Counted from the stretch's first letter, positions 37,265 to 47,052 are shown. The stretch: 64,000 nucleotides of DNA from an uncultured Flavobacteriaceae bacterium (GCA_947494565.1 CANLVG010000004.1:62001-126000); one strand, 5' to 3'. Made by a program: numbers and translations. Notes: a model not told the origin generated them from the letters alone.

Positions 37265-38179
37265 CTACATAAAAGCATCTACCTCCTTATAGGCATCGAT
37301 GACAGCTTGCTCGCCTGCTTTTCCTTCTTTGGAATTGCCGTGTTCCATACCAAGCACCCCTTCAAAGCCTTTTTCATGAATCCACTTGAAGACATTCTTA
37401 TAATTGATTTCTCCTGTAGTAGGTTCTTTTCGCCCTGGATTATCACCGATTTGAATATAGGCGATTTCATCCCAGGTAAGCCCCATATTGTGAATCAGAT
37501 GTCCTTCTGTCTTTTGCAAATGATAGATGTCGTACAGTATTTTACAGGCGGGGCTAGCGACACCCTTGCAGATCATATAGGTTTGATCCGAATTTTGCAA
37601 ATAGAGATCCGGAGAATCGGATAGGGGCTCTAACACCATGACCAAGCCATGTGGTTCAAAAATCTCAGCGCCCCTTTTTAAGGCTTCAATGACGTTGGCA
37701 TCTTGAACGCCGATGGGCAATTTTCTTTCAAAACCTCCCGGTACGACGGTCATCCATTTGGCATTGACCCTTTTGGCCACTTCCACAGCTCTTTTACATC
37801 CGTCGAGAAAGATATCGAGATATTCCTTTTTACCTGCAGCAAGGGTATTGGCCATGTTGCCTCCTTTATCCACTACAAAAACGCCCATGGTCATCCCGCG
37901 TTTTGCTAAGGTTTCACCCATTTTGGTCTGTAGGGCCACATCGCGTTTCATCATCCCGTTATCTTCGAACGCCGTAAAACCTTGATCGGCCATGAAATTG
38001 ATCTGGTCGATGGGGTCATCACCTACATGATTCTTGAACATCCCTAAATGCGGGGCATAGTTAAGGTTGAATTGATGTGCCGCCGTGGTATTTGGGGTTT
38101 TGGCATACGAGAATGCACCGCCCAAGGATAGTGCTCCACCGGTCATGACCGTCTTTTGAATAAAACTTCTTCTTTTCAT
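37265..38179 (-). CDS. Tat-signal TIM-barrel isomerase (hydroxypyruvate isomerase-like)
   Basis: 304-residue xylose-isomerase-like TIM barrel. A twin-arginine leader (KRRSFIQKTVMTGGALSLGG) exports it. Metal ligands of the Hyi type can be seen: E in MVLEPLSD, D and H in LYDIYHLQKTEGH, Q in IQIGDNPGR and E in LGMEHGN. Relatives isomerise 3- and 6-carbon keto/aldose sugars. The start is the ATG at 38179; the upstream TTG is not needed. Gap of 10 bases to the gluconate-dehydrogenase subunit 3 gene, so it is the last gene of the GMC operon. Likely role: processing of the oxidised sugar in the periplasm; the substrate is not known. Confidence 0.85.
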   Translation of the reverse strand: MKRRSFIQKTVMTGGALSLGGAFSYAKTPNTTAAHQFNLNYAPHLGMFKNHVGDDPIDQINFMADQGFTAFEDNGMMKRDVALQTKMGETLAKRGMTMGVFVVDKGGNMANTLAAGKKEYLDIFLDGCKRAVEVAKRVNAKWMTVVPGGFERKLPIGVQDANVIEALKRGAEIFEPHGLVMVLEPLSDSPDLYLQNSDQTYMICKGVASPACKILYDIYHLQKTEGHLIHNMGLTWDEIAYIQIGDNPGRKEPTTGEINYKNVFKWIHEKGFEGVLGMEHGNSKEGKAGEQAVIDAYKEVDAFM

Positions 38180-38189
38180 GGTCAAAACC

Positions 38190-38837
38190 TTAGAGAGACC
38201 ATGCTTTGCCGCCGGTCAATTCCTGTAGGTCACCACAACCGATATACTCGCCGGGTACAGGTAGATAGGCCAAAACTTCTTCTCCCACATATTCCGAGGT
38301 CTTGTATCCCATAATGGTCAATCCTCTCAAACTATGGGCAAACGCATGACTCGCTACCTCATCATCGAGCAAGGCTTCTTTACCTTCTGCTATAGCTTCA
38401 TTATAGGTCGTCACGGCCTCCATATTTTTGGTTTCCTCTTCTTTGGAGATTTTCAACGTACTGGCCAACGTCTTTTCGAGTTCTTCCGAGCTCAGGTCTC
38501 CTGCTTTTTCCTTTCCAGCAGCTTTCGTTGCTTTCTCCATAAAACGACCCATTGCCATTTTGGTAAATTTCTGTTGTTCTTCGTCCCCTACTTCGTTGAT
38601 GAATCTATCGATAAAGAGGTTCACTTGAACCTCAGAGGCCGAAGGCGTATCGGTTTTCGGCAAAATGATATCTACCAATTTGGTCAAGACCGATCCTTCT
38701 TCCATACTGAAAAAATCAGGAGTCCATTCCATAACCGGATCGCTCTTACAACTTTGCATGAGACTGATGAGGGTCGGTGTTGCCACGGTATATCCCATGG
38801 CCAGCCCCATATTTCTGAGTGCTTTTCTTCTATCCAT
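38190..38837 (-). CDS. Gluconate 2-dehydrogenase subunit 3 family protein
   Basis: 215-residue small subunit of a membrane-bound FAD sugar dehydrogenase. The twin-arginine leader DRRKALRNMGLAMGY is followed by a hydrophobic stretch and CKSDP (perhaps a lipobox). The mature part is helical (MEEGSVLTKLVDIILP), as in this family. Such subunits carry the FAD subunit, which has no leader of its own, through the Tat system. Its ATG overlaps the stop of the GMC gene by one base (TAATG), so the two are coupled. It is the only subunit 3 in the window. Confidence 0.9.
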   Translation of the reverse strand: MDRRKALRNMGLAMGYTVATPTLISLMQSCKSDPVMEWTPDFFSMEEGSVLTKLVDIILPKTDTPSASEVQVNLFIDRFINEVGDEEQQKFTKMAMGRFMEKATKAAGKEKAGDLSSEELEKTLASTLKISKEEETKNMEAVTTYNEAIAEGKEALLDDEVASHAFAHSLRGLTIMGYKTSEYVGEEVLAYLPVPGEYIGCGDLQELTGGKAWSL

Positions 38838-40555
38838 TATATATTTCCTTTTTTAAGTTCTTGTGCGGCATGGTTGGCCGCTCTTGCTGTAAAAGCCATA
38901 TAGGTCAAAGATGGATTCACACAACTGGCCGAGGTCATGAACGATCCATCGGTGACATAGACGTTTGGCACATCATGAAGCGCATTGTTTCCATTAAGAA
39001 CGGAAGTCTTACGGTTACGTCCCATACGGGCGGTTCCCATTTCATGAATTCCAAGTCCTAAGGCAGTTTCCCTATCGAAAGGTTCAACATCTTTCAATCC
39101 GGCTTTCGTGAGCATATCAACTGCGGACTGCATCATGTCTTTACGCATGTTCAATTCGTTTTCTTTGAATTCCGCGTCAAAGGTGGCAGTAGGTAGTCCC
39201 CACTGATCTAATTTGTCATAGTCTAAAGTAAATCGGTTGTCTTCATAAGGTAATACTTCACCGAAGCCACCCATGCCAAAGGTCCATCCTCCTGGTTTAA
39301 GGATAGCGTCTTTTAGATCCTTACCATGAGAGAGTTCGGCTATGGATTCCTCCCAATTGCCACGTCTAGCACCACCTTGATATCCAAAGCCCCTTTTATA
39401 ATCTGTTCTATTACTGTCGCCGCCCAAGTTCCTGAACCTTGGTAGGTATATTCCGTTCGGCTTTCTTCCCTTATAGTATTTGTCGGCGAAGCCTTCAAAT
39501 TTTCCACCAGCGCCAACGCCTAAATGGTGGTCCATGATATTACGACCTAATTGATCAGAATCATTGCCCATTCCATTCGGAAAACGATCTGATTTCGATT
39601 GCATTAAAATCGATGTCGATGCCACAGCGGAAGCACAAAGAAAAATAACCTTTGCCTTGAATTCGAAAGTTTCCTTAGTCACGCGATCGATGACTTTAAC
39701 ACCTGTTGCCCTTTTCGTGTCTGGATCGTACATAACCTCATGAACAATAGAATCGGGTCTAAGCGTCATGTTGCCCGTTGCTTCTGCAGCCGGCAAAGTA
39801 GATGAGAGACTGCTAAAATAAGCCCCGAAAGGACAACCGCGAATACATCTGTTTCTGAATTGGCACCTTGTTCGGCCATCACCATCAAATTGCTTATCAC
39901 TATTGATGTGGGCAACCCGGCCTGCCGTAACTACTCGCCCATCAAAATTTTCAGCTACTTTTTCGCGAACATGCTGTTCAACACAATTCAACTCCATCAT
40001 GGGTTCAAATTGGCCGTCGGGCAATTGGGGCAGTCCCAATGTTTCTCCGGTTACGCCTATATAGGATTCCACTTTATCGTACCAAGGTGCGATATCTTTA
40101 TAACGTACGGGCCAATCAACACCATGACCATCGCTTAGGTTGGCCTTGAAATCGATATCGCTCCAACGATAGCTATGACGGCCCCATTGAAGAGATCGTC
40201 CTCCGACGTGATACCCACGCATCCAATCAAAACGCTTGATTTCATTATAGGGATGTTCCAAATCGTTCACGAACCACATATGGCTGGCCGCGTTCGTGGT
40301 GTAACCTGTTCTATGTTGCTTTTCTTGCTTGGCAACCATTTCTTGGGTAGGCTGCCCACCATTGGGGAAATCCCAAGGGTCTAAGTTGGCCGTTTCATAA
40401 TCGTCACGGTGCTTAACCATTCTACCACGCTCAAGTACAAGGGTCTTTAATCCGTTCTCACATAATTCTTTGGCGGCCCAGCCCCCACTTATTCCCGTTC
40501 CTACAACTATGGCATCATACGATTCCGCTTCTTGGTTGTAATAAAATTTACTCAT
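38837..40555 (-). CDS. GMC oxidoreductase, FAD sugar dehydrogenase catalytic subunit
   Basis: 572-residue GMC flavoprotein. The dinucleotide fold is G19-x-G21-x2-G24 (VVGTGISGG). The cysteine motif C231-x5-C237-x3-C241 is the pattern that binds a [3Fe-4S] cluster in FAD glucose dehydrogenase. The catalytic pair corresponds to H504 (HEMGTARMG) and N547 (SCVNPSLTY). It has no signal peptide, so it would travel with the adjacent Tat subunit 3. It oxidises a sugar hydroxyl, probably C3 of a glycoside as in glucoside 3-dehydrogenase, and passes electrons to a cytochrome not in this window. First gene of a three-gene operon. Confidence 0.9.
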   Translation of the reverse strand: MSKFYYNQEAESYDAIVVGTGISGGWAAKELCENGLKTLVLERGRMVKHRDDYETANLDPWDFPNGGQPTQEMVAKQEKQHRTGYTTNAASHMWFVNDLEHPYNEIKRFDWMRGYHVGGRSLQWGRHSYRWSDIDFKANLSDGHGVDWPVRYKDIAPWYDKVESYIGVTGETLGLPQLPDGQFEPMMELNCVEQHVREKVAENFDGRVVTAGRVAHINSDKQFDGDGRTRCQFRNRCIRGCPFGAYFSSLSSTLPAAEATGNMTLRPDSIVHEVMYDPDTKRATGVKVIDRVTKETFEFKAKVIFLCASAVASTSILMQSKSDRFPNGMGNDSDQLGRNIMDHHLGVGAGGKFEGFADKYYKGRKPNGIYLPRFRNLGGDSNRTDYKRGFGYQGGARRGNWEESIAELSHGKDLKDAILKPGGWTFGMGGFGEVLPYEDNRFTLDYDKLDQWGLPTATFDAEFKENELNMRKDMMQSAVDMLTKAGLKDVEPFDRETALGLGIHEMGTARMGRNRKTSVLNGNNALHDVPNVYVTDGSFMTSASCVNPSLTYMAFTARAANHAAQELKKGNI

Positions 40556-40572
40556 GTATTGAATTGTTTAGT

Positions 40573-40642
40573 CCCTAAATTTATTAAATAATAAATTAAT
40601 TTTCTACTTTTAAAAACTATTCTTGTTGCCTAAAACTAAGGG
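40573..40642. promoter_or_regulatory. Inverted CCCTAAATTTA motif pair in divergent promoter
   Basis: CCCTAAATTTA (40573-40583) and, 47 bases later, TAAAACTAAGGG (40631-40642), an imperfect inverse. Each contains a TAnnTTTA element on opposite strands, pointing towards each other. The same arrangement occurs at 48788-48851. It lies between the GMC operon start (40555) and the TIM-barrel gene (40786). The rest of the 230-base gap holds no gene. Confidence 0.45.
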
Positions 40643-40785
40643 TTTTGTGATAATCTGTTGCGAATTTCGCAATTGAAAAAATCAAGGGTTGGCAAGAAGA
40701 AATGGTAATAACTTGATAGCTAAGTCTTAAGGTGCGCTTACCGTAAGGAGATTCAAAGAAAAATAAACGATATAAACCTGAACCA

Positions 40786-41778
40786 ATGAAAAGAAGAATT
40801 TTTATCCGTAATAGCTCGCAAGCCGGGGTTGCCCTAGCCCTTATGGGAGGATATGCTTGTAAAGAAAACAAGAAAGCGGAGGCGGAAAGCACCGAAGAAG
40901 TGAAGAGCACATCTGATATCGCCGAGCCTTTCTTCGAGTTATCACTCGCGCAATGGTCTATTCATAAAATGATACGAGAAGATGGAGTGGATCCGTACTC
41001 CTTTGCGGAAAAAGCAAAAAACTGGGGGTTTACAGGTCTTGAATATGTCAGCCAACTGTACAATCCAGAACTCTCCGATGCGAATTATTCCGAAGAGGCC
41101 ATGGCCGCTTTTGTAGAGAAATCGAATGCTGCGGCAAAAGAGCACGGCCTGCAGAACGTATTGATCATGATCGACGGACAGGGCAATCTGGCAGTGAATG
41201 ACGAGGCCGAGCGTGATGAGACCGTCGAGAAGCACAAAAAATGGGTCGATGCGGCCGCAGCTATGGGCTGCCATGCGATACGTGTTAACCTCAATGGCAG
41301 TATGGAGCCCGAAGAGTGGAAGGCCAGTGCCATAGATGGACTTACTAAACTGTGCACCTATGCCAAGACCAAGAATATCAACGTCTTGGTAGAGAACCAC
41401 GGCGGTTTGTCTTCGAATGGTGCTTTGCATGCAGAGGTCATGAAAGCGGTTAATCTAGACAATTGTGGAACCTTACCTGACTTTGGTAATTTCTGCATTA
41501 CTAGAAATGAGGATCGAAGCTGTAAAGAAGAATATGATAAGTATAAAGGGGTCGCTGAATTAATGCCTTACGCAAAGGCGGTAAGTGCAAAATCCAATGA
41601 CTTTAACGAAGACGGAACCGCCATTGGAATCGACTACACCAAAATGCTTCAGATGGTAAAGGATGCTGGGTATACGAGTTATATCGGTGTGGAATATGAA
41701 GGAAGTGTTCTCGGTGAAGAAGCGGGAATCAAAGCCACCAGAGATCTGATGCTCAAAGTCGCCAAAGAGTTGAGTTGA
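40786..41778 (+). CDS. TIM-barrel sugar isomerase/epimerase, Tat lipoprotein
   Basis: 330-residue xylose-isomerase-like TIM barrel. Twin-arginine leader KRRIFIRNSSQAGVALALMGG, then YAC, a lipobox, so it is a Tat-exported lipoprotein; an acidic linker follows. The barrel has metal-ligand candidates E (VLVENHGG), D (LPDFGNF), and E (GVEYEG near 300). It is related to sugar phosphate isomerase/epimerases; in this setting it should act on a sugar or keto-sugar. Divergent to the GMC operon across a shared regulatory motif, and it heads the plus-strand group with DinB, transporter and Gfo/Idh genes. Confidence 0.85.
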   Translation: MKRRIFIRNSSQAGVALALMGGYACKENKKAEAESTEEVKSTSDIAEPFFELSLAQWSIHKMIREDGVDPYSFAEKAKNWGFTGLEYVSQLYNPELSDANYSEEAMAAFVEKSNAAAKEHGLQNVLIMIDGQGNLAVNDEAERDETVEKHKKWVDAAAAMGCHAIRVNLNGSMEPEEWKASAIDGLTKLCTYAKTKNINVLVENHGGLSSNGALHAEVMKAVNLDNCGTLPDFGNFCITRNEDRSCKEEYDKYKGVAELMPYAKAVSAKSNDFNEDGTAIGIDYTKMLQMVKDAGYTSYIGVEYEGSVLGEEAGIKATRDLMLKVAKELS

Positions 41779-41854
41779 ATCGAATATACCGAAAATTCAA
41801 GGACATATAGATCCTGATACTCCCCAACTTTAGTTCAGAAATAGAAACCATTTG

Positions 41855-42298
41855 ATGAAAGTCTTTTTTAACCAACTATTCGATTACAATTTTTATTGCA
41901 ATAAACAATTGATCGAAACCTTTGCTACCCTTGAACACACGCCTGAAAAAAGTAAAAAGCTCTTCAGTCATATTTTAAATGCGCATCATCGGTGGAATGC
42001 CATTTTGCAGGGCACGGCGCCACAGTATGAGGTGTCTCAAACACATGAGCTCCACGCGTGGCATGATATTCATTATGAGAACCAAAGAAGTTCCTTTGAA
42101 ATTACAAGGAATGCGGATGATTTTGAAAAGCGCTTTAATTACGAAAACGCTGACGGAAGGTATTTTACGAATACCCTGCAAGACGTACTTTTTCATATCA
42201 TCAATCACTCGGCACACCACCGCGGTCAGATTTTGATGGATTTCCGTGCGAACGATATAACACCCCTAGATTTGGACTACATCGTATACAAACGATAA
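41855..42298 (+). CDS. DinB family protein
   Basis: 147-residue four-helix protein of the DinB/DUF664 superfamily. Three metal-binding histidines are placed as expected: H in LNAHHRWN near 47, and H in INHSAHHRGQI near 126 and 130. The short N-terminal helix FFNQLFDYNFYCNKQLIE is typical. Related enzymes are thiol-dependent S-transferases (bacillithiol or mycothiol), but the substrate is unknown. The TTG one codon upstream is not needed. It sits inside the plus-strand keto-sugar gene group with a gap of 76 bases before and 10 after. Confidence 0.85.
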   Translation: MKVFFNQLFDYNFYCNKQLIETFATLEHTPEKSKKLFSHILNAHHRWNAILQGTAPQYEVSQTHELHAWHDIHYENQRSSFEITRNADDFEKRFNYENADGRYFTNTLQDVLFHIINHSAHHRGQILMDFRANDITPLDLDYIVYKR

Positions 42299-42308
42299 GC
42301 TAAAGCCC

Positions 42309-43538
42309 ATGAATACTAAAGTAAAGGCACAGCTTTCCATAATGATGTTCTTGGAATTCTTTATTTGGGGAGGGTGGTTCGTAACCTTGGGTTCTTTTCT
42401 AGGCTACAATCTGAACGCAACAGGGGCACAGTCTGCCATGGCTTACTCCACTCAGTCATGGGGGGCCATTGTCGCCCCGTTCATCATAGGCTTGATTGCT
42501 GACCGTTTTTTTAATGCCGAGCGAATTCTAGGGGCCTTGCATCTTATCGGAGCTGTCTTAATGTATCAAATGCATCAAGCTGCCGATTTTTCGGCCTTTT
42601 ATCCATATGTGTTGGGCTATATGATCGCCTATATGCCTACTTTGGCATTGGTCAATTCGGTCTCCTTTAATCAAATGAAAAATCCGGCGAAAGAGTTTCC
42701 CCTTATTCGTGTTTTCGGTACTGCTGGCTGGATTATTGCCGGTTGGGTCATTAGTTTAGGATTTCATTGGGATGCGATTGAGCGTATTCAAGAAGGGGCG
42801 CTTTCGAACACCTTTTTGATGGTGGCCATCGCTTCTCTCGTACTTGGGTTGTTCAGTTTTACCTTACCCAAAACGCCACCTAGGGTCGATAAAAATGAAA
42901 AGGTGACCTTATCCGATATTCTCGGATTGGATGCCTTAAAGTTGTTGCGTGACAAAAACTTCTTGATTTTCTTTATTTCATCGGTTTTGATCTGTATTCC
43001 GTTGGCCTTCTATTATCAATATATTAGTCCGTTTTTAACGGAGTATGGAGTTGAAAATTCGACCACCTGGGCAGGTGTCGGTCAGATTTCCGAGGTGTTG
43101 TTTATGTTGCTTTTGCCTCTTTTCTTTACCAAGTACGGATTTAAAAAGACGATTTTATTTGGAATGTTCGCTTGGGTAGTTCGCTATGCGCTATTTGCTT
43201 TCGGTAATGCCGGTGATTTGTTTTTCACGTTGGTCATTGGCATCGCTTTGCATGGAATCTGCTATGATTTCTTTTTCGTATCGGGGCAGATATATACCGA
43301 TTCCAAGGCTGGCGAGAAAGTAAAAAGTGCTGCTCAAGGTATGATAACGCTGGCCACCTATGGTGTGGGTATGTTGATCGGTTTTTGGATTGCAGGACAA
43401 ATTGCGGACACCTATTTGCTTCGTGATGGCAATCACGATTGGGGTACGATTTGGCTGTATCCTGCTAGTTTTGCCTTAGTCGTTCTACTTCTTTTCACCT
43501 TTTTGTTCAAAAACGAAAAAATCGCCTATAAATCTTAG
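42309..43538 (+). CDS. NupG-like nucleoside/sugar:proton symporter (MFS)
   Basis: 409-residue transporter with twelve hydrophobic segments, of the nucleoside:H+ symporter group (NupG/XapB). Opening motif SIMMFLEFFIWGGWFVTLGS is characteristic, with an Asp/Arg pair in the 2-3 loop (IADRF). Bacteroidota paralogues of this group are often placed in sugar gene clusters, so here it probably imports the keto-sugar or its derivative rather than nucleosides. It is directly followed by the Gfo/Idh gene (57 bases). Confidence 0.85.
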   Translation: MNTKVKAQLSIMMFLEFFIWGGWFVTLGSFLGYNLNATGAQSAMAYSTQSWGAIVAPFIIGLIADRFFNAERILGALHLIGAVLMYQMHQAADFSAFYPYVLGYMIAYMPTLALVNSVSFNQMKNPAKEFPLIRVFGTAGWIIAGWVISLGFHWDAIERIQEGALSNTFLMVAIASLVLGLFSFTLPKTPPRVDKNEKVTLSDILGLDALKLLRDKNFLIFFISSVLICIPLAFYYQYISPFLTEYGVENSTTWAGVGQISEVLFMLLLPLFFTKYGFKKTILFGMFAWVVRYALFAFGNAGDLFFTLVIGIALHGICYDFFFVSGQIYTDSKAGEKVKSAAQGMITLATYGVGMLIGFWIAGQIADTYLLRDGNHDWGTIWLYPASFALVVLLLFTFLFKNEKIAYKS

Positions 43539-43595
43539 AGATTTTATATATTCATGGCACTTAAAAAGAATCATAACACTTAATACGATAGTTTC

Positions 43596-44735
43596 ATGCC
43601 AAAAAAAATACGATTAGGAATACTAGGAGGGGGAGGGGATTCCCTTATTGGAGTTTTACATAGAGTCGCTTCACACATTAATGATAATTATCAAATTGTC
43701 GGGGCTTGCTTCAATCCTGATTTTAAGATGAACAAGGCTTTTGCTAAGGAAATAGATGTCCCTTTGGATAGAATTTACCCTGACTTTGACACGCTAGTGG
43801 AAGAGGAACTAAAACTTCCGGAAAATGAGCGCATTCAAGTCTGTTCCGTATTGACTCCTAACTTCCTGCACTTTCCTATGGCCAAGAAGTTACTCGACAA
43901 TGGTTTTCATGTGATTTGCGAGAAGCCTATGACTACCACTTTGGCGGAAGCAAAGATCTTGCAGAAAGCCCATAAGAAATCAGGCAAGGTCTTTGCCTTG
44001 ACCCATACTTATACGGGCTATCCGATGGTTCGTCAAATGCGCGAAATGATCAAAGCTGGGGCAATCGGTAAAATTCATAAGGTCGATGCGAGGTATTACC
44101 AAGGGTGGATCAATACGATAATTCACGATAAGAAAAAGAGAAATTCAGTATGGCGTCTAGACCCAAAGAAGGCCGGAATCAGTTCGTGTATGGGAGATAT
44201 CGGGGTACATGCCTTTAATATGGTCGAGTATACTACCGGCCTCAAAGTGAAGTCGCTACTCTGTGACTTCAACTACCTGTATAAGGACAATAAGATGGAT
44301 GTCGATGGAACCGTGCTCATCCGAATGGATGAACATGTGAAGGGCGTCATTCGCGGAAGCCAGGTGGCGACAGGTGAGGAAAATGGATTGGCGATTGCCA
44401 TTTACGGTTCAAAAGGGGCCTTCAGATGGGAGCAAGAAAAACCGAATTTCCTCTATAAAATGAGCGATACTGAACCAACACAGGTCTATAAACCGGGTCA
44501 TGCCTATAATTCAAAATTGTCTTTGGACGGCACCAAATTGCCGGCAGGGCACCCTGAAGGAATCTTTGATTCCATGGCAAATATATATTTGGGAGCGGCC
44601 AAGGCCATTCGTGGTAGAAAGTATAACGATGGGGAGTTTCCGACCATGGAAGACGGTGTTCGCGGAATGAACTTTATCGAAGCTACCGTAGCATCGCACA
44701 AGAATAAGAATACTTGGGTCAAGATGATGAAATAA
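43596..44735 (+). CDS. Gfo/Idh/MocA family oxidoreductase, cytoplasmic
   Basis: 379-residue NAD(P)-dependent dehydrogenase. Nucleotide-binding loop GILGGGGDSLIGVL at the N-terminus, signature CEKPMTTTLAEAK near 108, catalytic K-H region in the C-terminal domain (SSCMGDIGVHAFNMVEY, equal to the usual DIGxH). There is no leader, so it is cytoplasmic. Family members oxidise or reduce the C3 or other hydroxyl of sugars and inositols; it may reduce an imported keto-sugar. A terminator follows directly. Confidence 0.9.
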   Translation: MPKKIRLGILGGGGDSLIGVLHRVASHINDNYQIVGACFNPDFKMNKAFAKEIDVPLDRIYPDFDTLVEEELKLPENERIQVCSVLTPNFLHFPMAKKLLDNGFHVICEKPMTTTLAEAKILQKAHKKSGKVFALTHTYTGYPMVRQMREMIKAGAIGKIHKVDARYYQGWINTIIHDKKKRNSVWRLDPKKAGISSCMGDIGVHAFNMVEYTTGLKVKSLLCDFNYLYKDNKMDVDGTVLIRMDEHVKGVIRGSQVATGEENGLAIAIYGSKGAFRWEQEKPNFLYKMSDTEPTQVYKPGHAYNSKLSLDGTKLPAGHPEGIFDSMANIYLGAAKAIRGRKYNDGEFPTMEDGVRGMNFIEATVASHKNKNTWVKMMK

Positions 44736-44756
44736 AGAACGGAATCCCTTAAAAAT

Positions 44757-44782
44757 AAAAGCCGCATATAGCGGCTTTTTTT
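44757..44782 (+). terminator. Terminator of the plus-strand keto-sugar group
   Basis: AAAAGCCGC, loop ATATA, GCGGC, then TTTTTTTATT (44757-44782), 22 bases after the Gfo/Idh stop. A nine-pair stem with U-tract. Confidence 0.8.
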
Positions 44783-44800
44783 ATTGGACTAGTACAAGGT

Positions 44801-45265
44801 CTACCGTTCAAAAACTTTTTTGAACTCTTGACAAACAATGATCATACTTTCTCGAGGGAGCCGTTCGAATTCCGCCAATTCACGTGAGTAGAAGTCCCAA
44901 TGGGTTCTCTTCCAATGCTCGAGGGACTTATCGCCTTCGCCCTCCAGCCTTGCATATTCTTCATCAATACTAAAAAAAGGCTTTAGGGTCACTTTAGTGG
45001 TTTCGACAATGCACTGGGCTTCGCCCTCCCAATTGGTCACTACGGTGAAGTCACCTATTTTGGGCAATCGCTCATTTCTGTACTGAAGACCTAATAATGA
45101 ATCAGAAGTCGCTTGTTTGACCCCTTTTTTCACTAATCTGGCACATTCGTTGGCATCATCTTCATTATCGCAAAAATGTACCGCCTTTGGCGCCTCGTGA
45201 AAGACATCTTCGAGGTGATTTTTTAAGTAATCTCCCCACATATTATTGGCTGAAGCGTTATCCAT
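44801..45265 (-). CDS. ASCH domain protein
   Basis: 154-residue ASCH (activating-signal-cointegrator homology) domain protein. Recognisable: KQATSDSLLGLQYRNERLPKIGD and TNWEGEAQCIVETTKVTLKPF, with end WKRTHWDFYSRE. ASCH proteins bind RNA or nucleic-acid derivatives; a bacterial member is an N4-acetylcytidine amidohydrolase. Function here unknown. It is placed between the two halves of the keto-sugar island and is probably unrelated to it. A possible promoter TATCTTTA lies on the minus strand at 45323-45330. Confidence 0.85.
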   Translation of the reverse strand: MDNASANNMWGDYLKNHLEDVFHEAPKAVHFCDNEDDANECARLVKKGVKQATSDSLLGLQYRNERLPKIGDFTVVTNWEGEAQCIVETTKVTLKPFFSIDEEYARLEGEGDKSLEHWKRTHWDFYSRELAEFERLPRESMIIVCQEFKKVFER

Positions 45266-45337
45266 GAAATCTAAACGTAAGGTGTGTGATTAATATTGTT
45301 GATTTTTACAGGTCAAAAGTGCTAAAGATAAGCGGTT

Positions 45338-47044
45338 TTATGAAAATCTTCCTTTTTTAAATTGTTCTGCCGCATGGTTCGCGGCTCTGGCCGTAAATGT
45401 CATATAGGTCAATGAGGGATTCACACAGCTAGAGGAGGTCATAAATGCCCCATCCGTAACATAGACGTTGGGTACAGCATGAATTTGGTTGTGCCGATTT
45501 ACGACGGAGTTTTTGGCATAGTGGCCCATACGGGCTCCCCCCATTTCATGTATGGCACTTCCTGGCCCGTTTCTCGTGTCGTATCCCTGTACATTTTCGA
45601 AACCGGCTTTTTTGAATATATCGATAGCCTCGTTGACCATATCCTTTCGCATATTCATTTCATTTTCCTTGTACCTCACATCGAAATCGAGCAGCGGTAA
45701 TCCCCATTTGTCCTGTTTATCCCTACTTAAAGTAACCCTATTATCATCATAGGGCAACACTTCCCCAAAGCCGGTCATGCCAATGCGCCATGCGCCGGGC
45801 TTTAGAATAGATTCCTTCAGGTCTTTTCCATACATGGTCTCTGCAATGGCCATTGACCAGTTGCCTCGACTGGCCCCGCCTTGGTAGCCAAAACCACGAA
45901 CATACGTCTTTCGCTCCGTTTTTGTGTCGAGATTCACAAACCTAGGAATGTAGTAGCCATTCGGCCTTCGTCCTTTATAGTATTTATTTAGGTATCCTGG
46001 TACCTCCGCACTGGCCCCGGCCTGAAAGTGGTGGTCCATAACGCCTTTGCCCAAAAATCCGGAATCGTTGCCCATACCATTGGGAAATCTTTTGGATTTG
46101 GATTGCAATAAAATACCCACCGACGCCATGGCCGAAGCACAGAGGAAAATCACCTTGGCCTTGAACTCTAGTCTTTCATGAGACTCGGTATCGATTACGC
46201 GTACCCCGGTCGCTTTTTTCGTTTTTTCATCATAGATGATTTGGTGAACAATGGAGTTGGGCCGAAGTGTCATATTGCCAGTGCGCTCGGCCGCAGGTAA
46301 TGTAGACGAATTACTACTAAAATACCCACCAAAAGGACAGCCTCTACTACATCGATTTCTATACTGGCAAAGAGTTCGACCTTCCTGGCCCTGAACCGCT
46401 CCGGTCAGATTGGCACTTCTACCGATGGTCAAAAGACGGCCATCGTTAAACTGGGCATTCATTGAAGCTTGAAGGTCTTTTTCTACGCAATTCAATTCCA
46501 TTGGGGGCAAAAACTCACCGTCGGGTAATTGTTTGAGCCCTAATTTTTGGCCGTTTACGCCAATATATTCTTCCACTTTTGAATACCAAGGAGCTACATC
46601 CTCGTAACGTACGGGCCAATCGATACCATGGCCATCTGTTTTGTTGGCTTCGAAATCAATAGCGCTAAAACGGTATGACTGTCTTCCCCAGGTTAGCGAT
46701 CGTCCACCCACGTGATACCCCCGTAACCAGGCAAAAGGCCGAGTTTCTTCGTAGGGGTGGTCGAGAGCGTTGACGAAAAAATGGGCATTGTCCTCACCGG
46801 GGGACCATTTTCGGTCCTTGGTATGGTACTTCTCTTTTTCGGCTCTTGATAGCTGCCCTCTAAACTTCAGATCCCATGGATCTTTGTTCATAGTGGGGTA
46901 GTCTTCGATATGCTTGACCATGCGCCCCCTTTCAAGAACCAGGGTCTTCAGACCGTTTTCGCAAAGCTCTTTAGCGGCCCATCCGCCGCTGATTCCTGTG
47001 CCAACTACAATGGCGTCGTATTGAATTTGTGGTTTAGCTTCCAT
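45338..47044 (-). CDS. GMC oxidoreductase, second paralogue (tandem)
   Basis: 568-residue GMC flavoprotein, tandem copy of the next gene upstream. FAD loop G15-x-G17-x2-G20, Fe-S-type cysteine motif (C-x5-C-x3-C in CQYRNRCSRGC) and terminal HEMGGARMG and SSCVNPSLTYM motifs are all kept. No signal peptide and no adjacent subunit 3, so it may borrow that at 38190. The start at 47044 follows the stop of the upstream GMC gene by 8 bases; the longer frame would run into that gene. Sequence differs from the third copy mainly in substrate-side loops, so substrate range probably differs. Confidence 0.88.
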   Translation of the reverse strand: MEAKPQIQYDAIVVGTGISGGWAAKELCENGLKTLVLERGRMVKHIEDYPTMNKDPWDLKFRGQLSRAEKEKYHTKDRKWSPGEDNAHFFVNALDHPYEETRPFAWLRGYHVGGRSLTWGRQSYRFSAIDFEANKTDGHGIDWPVRYEDVAPWYSKVEEYIGVNGQKLGLKQLPDGEFLPPMELNCVEKDLQASMNAQFNDGRLLTIGRSANLTGAVQGQEGRTLCQYRNRCSRGCPFGGYFSSNSSTLPAAERTGNMTLRPNSIVHQIIYDEKTKKATGVRVIDTESHERLEFKAKVIFLCASAMASVGILLQSKSKRFPNGMGNDSGFLGKGVMDHHFQAGASAEVPGYLNKYYKGRRPNGYYIPRFVNLDTKTERKTYVRGFGYQGGASRGNWSMAIAETMYGKDLKESILKPGAWRIGMTGFGEVLPYDDNRVTLSRDKQDKWGLPLLDFDVRYKENEMNMRKDMVNEAIDIFKKAGFENVQGYDTRNGPGSAIHEMGGARMGHYAKNSVVNRHNQIHAVPNVYVTDGAFMTSSSCVNPSLTYMTFTARAANHAAEQFKKGRFS

Positions 47045-47052
47045 AAAATCGG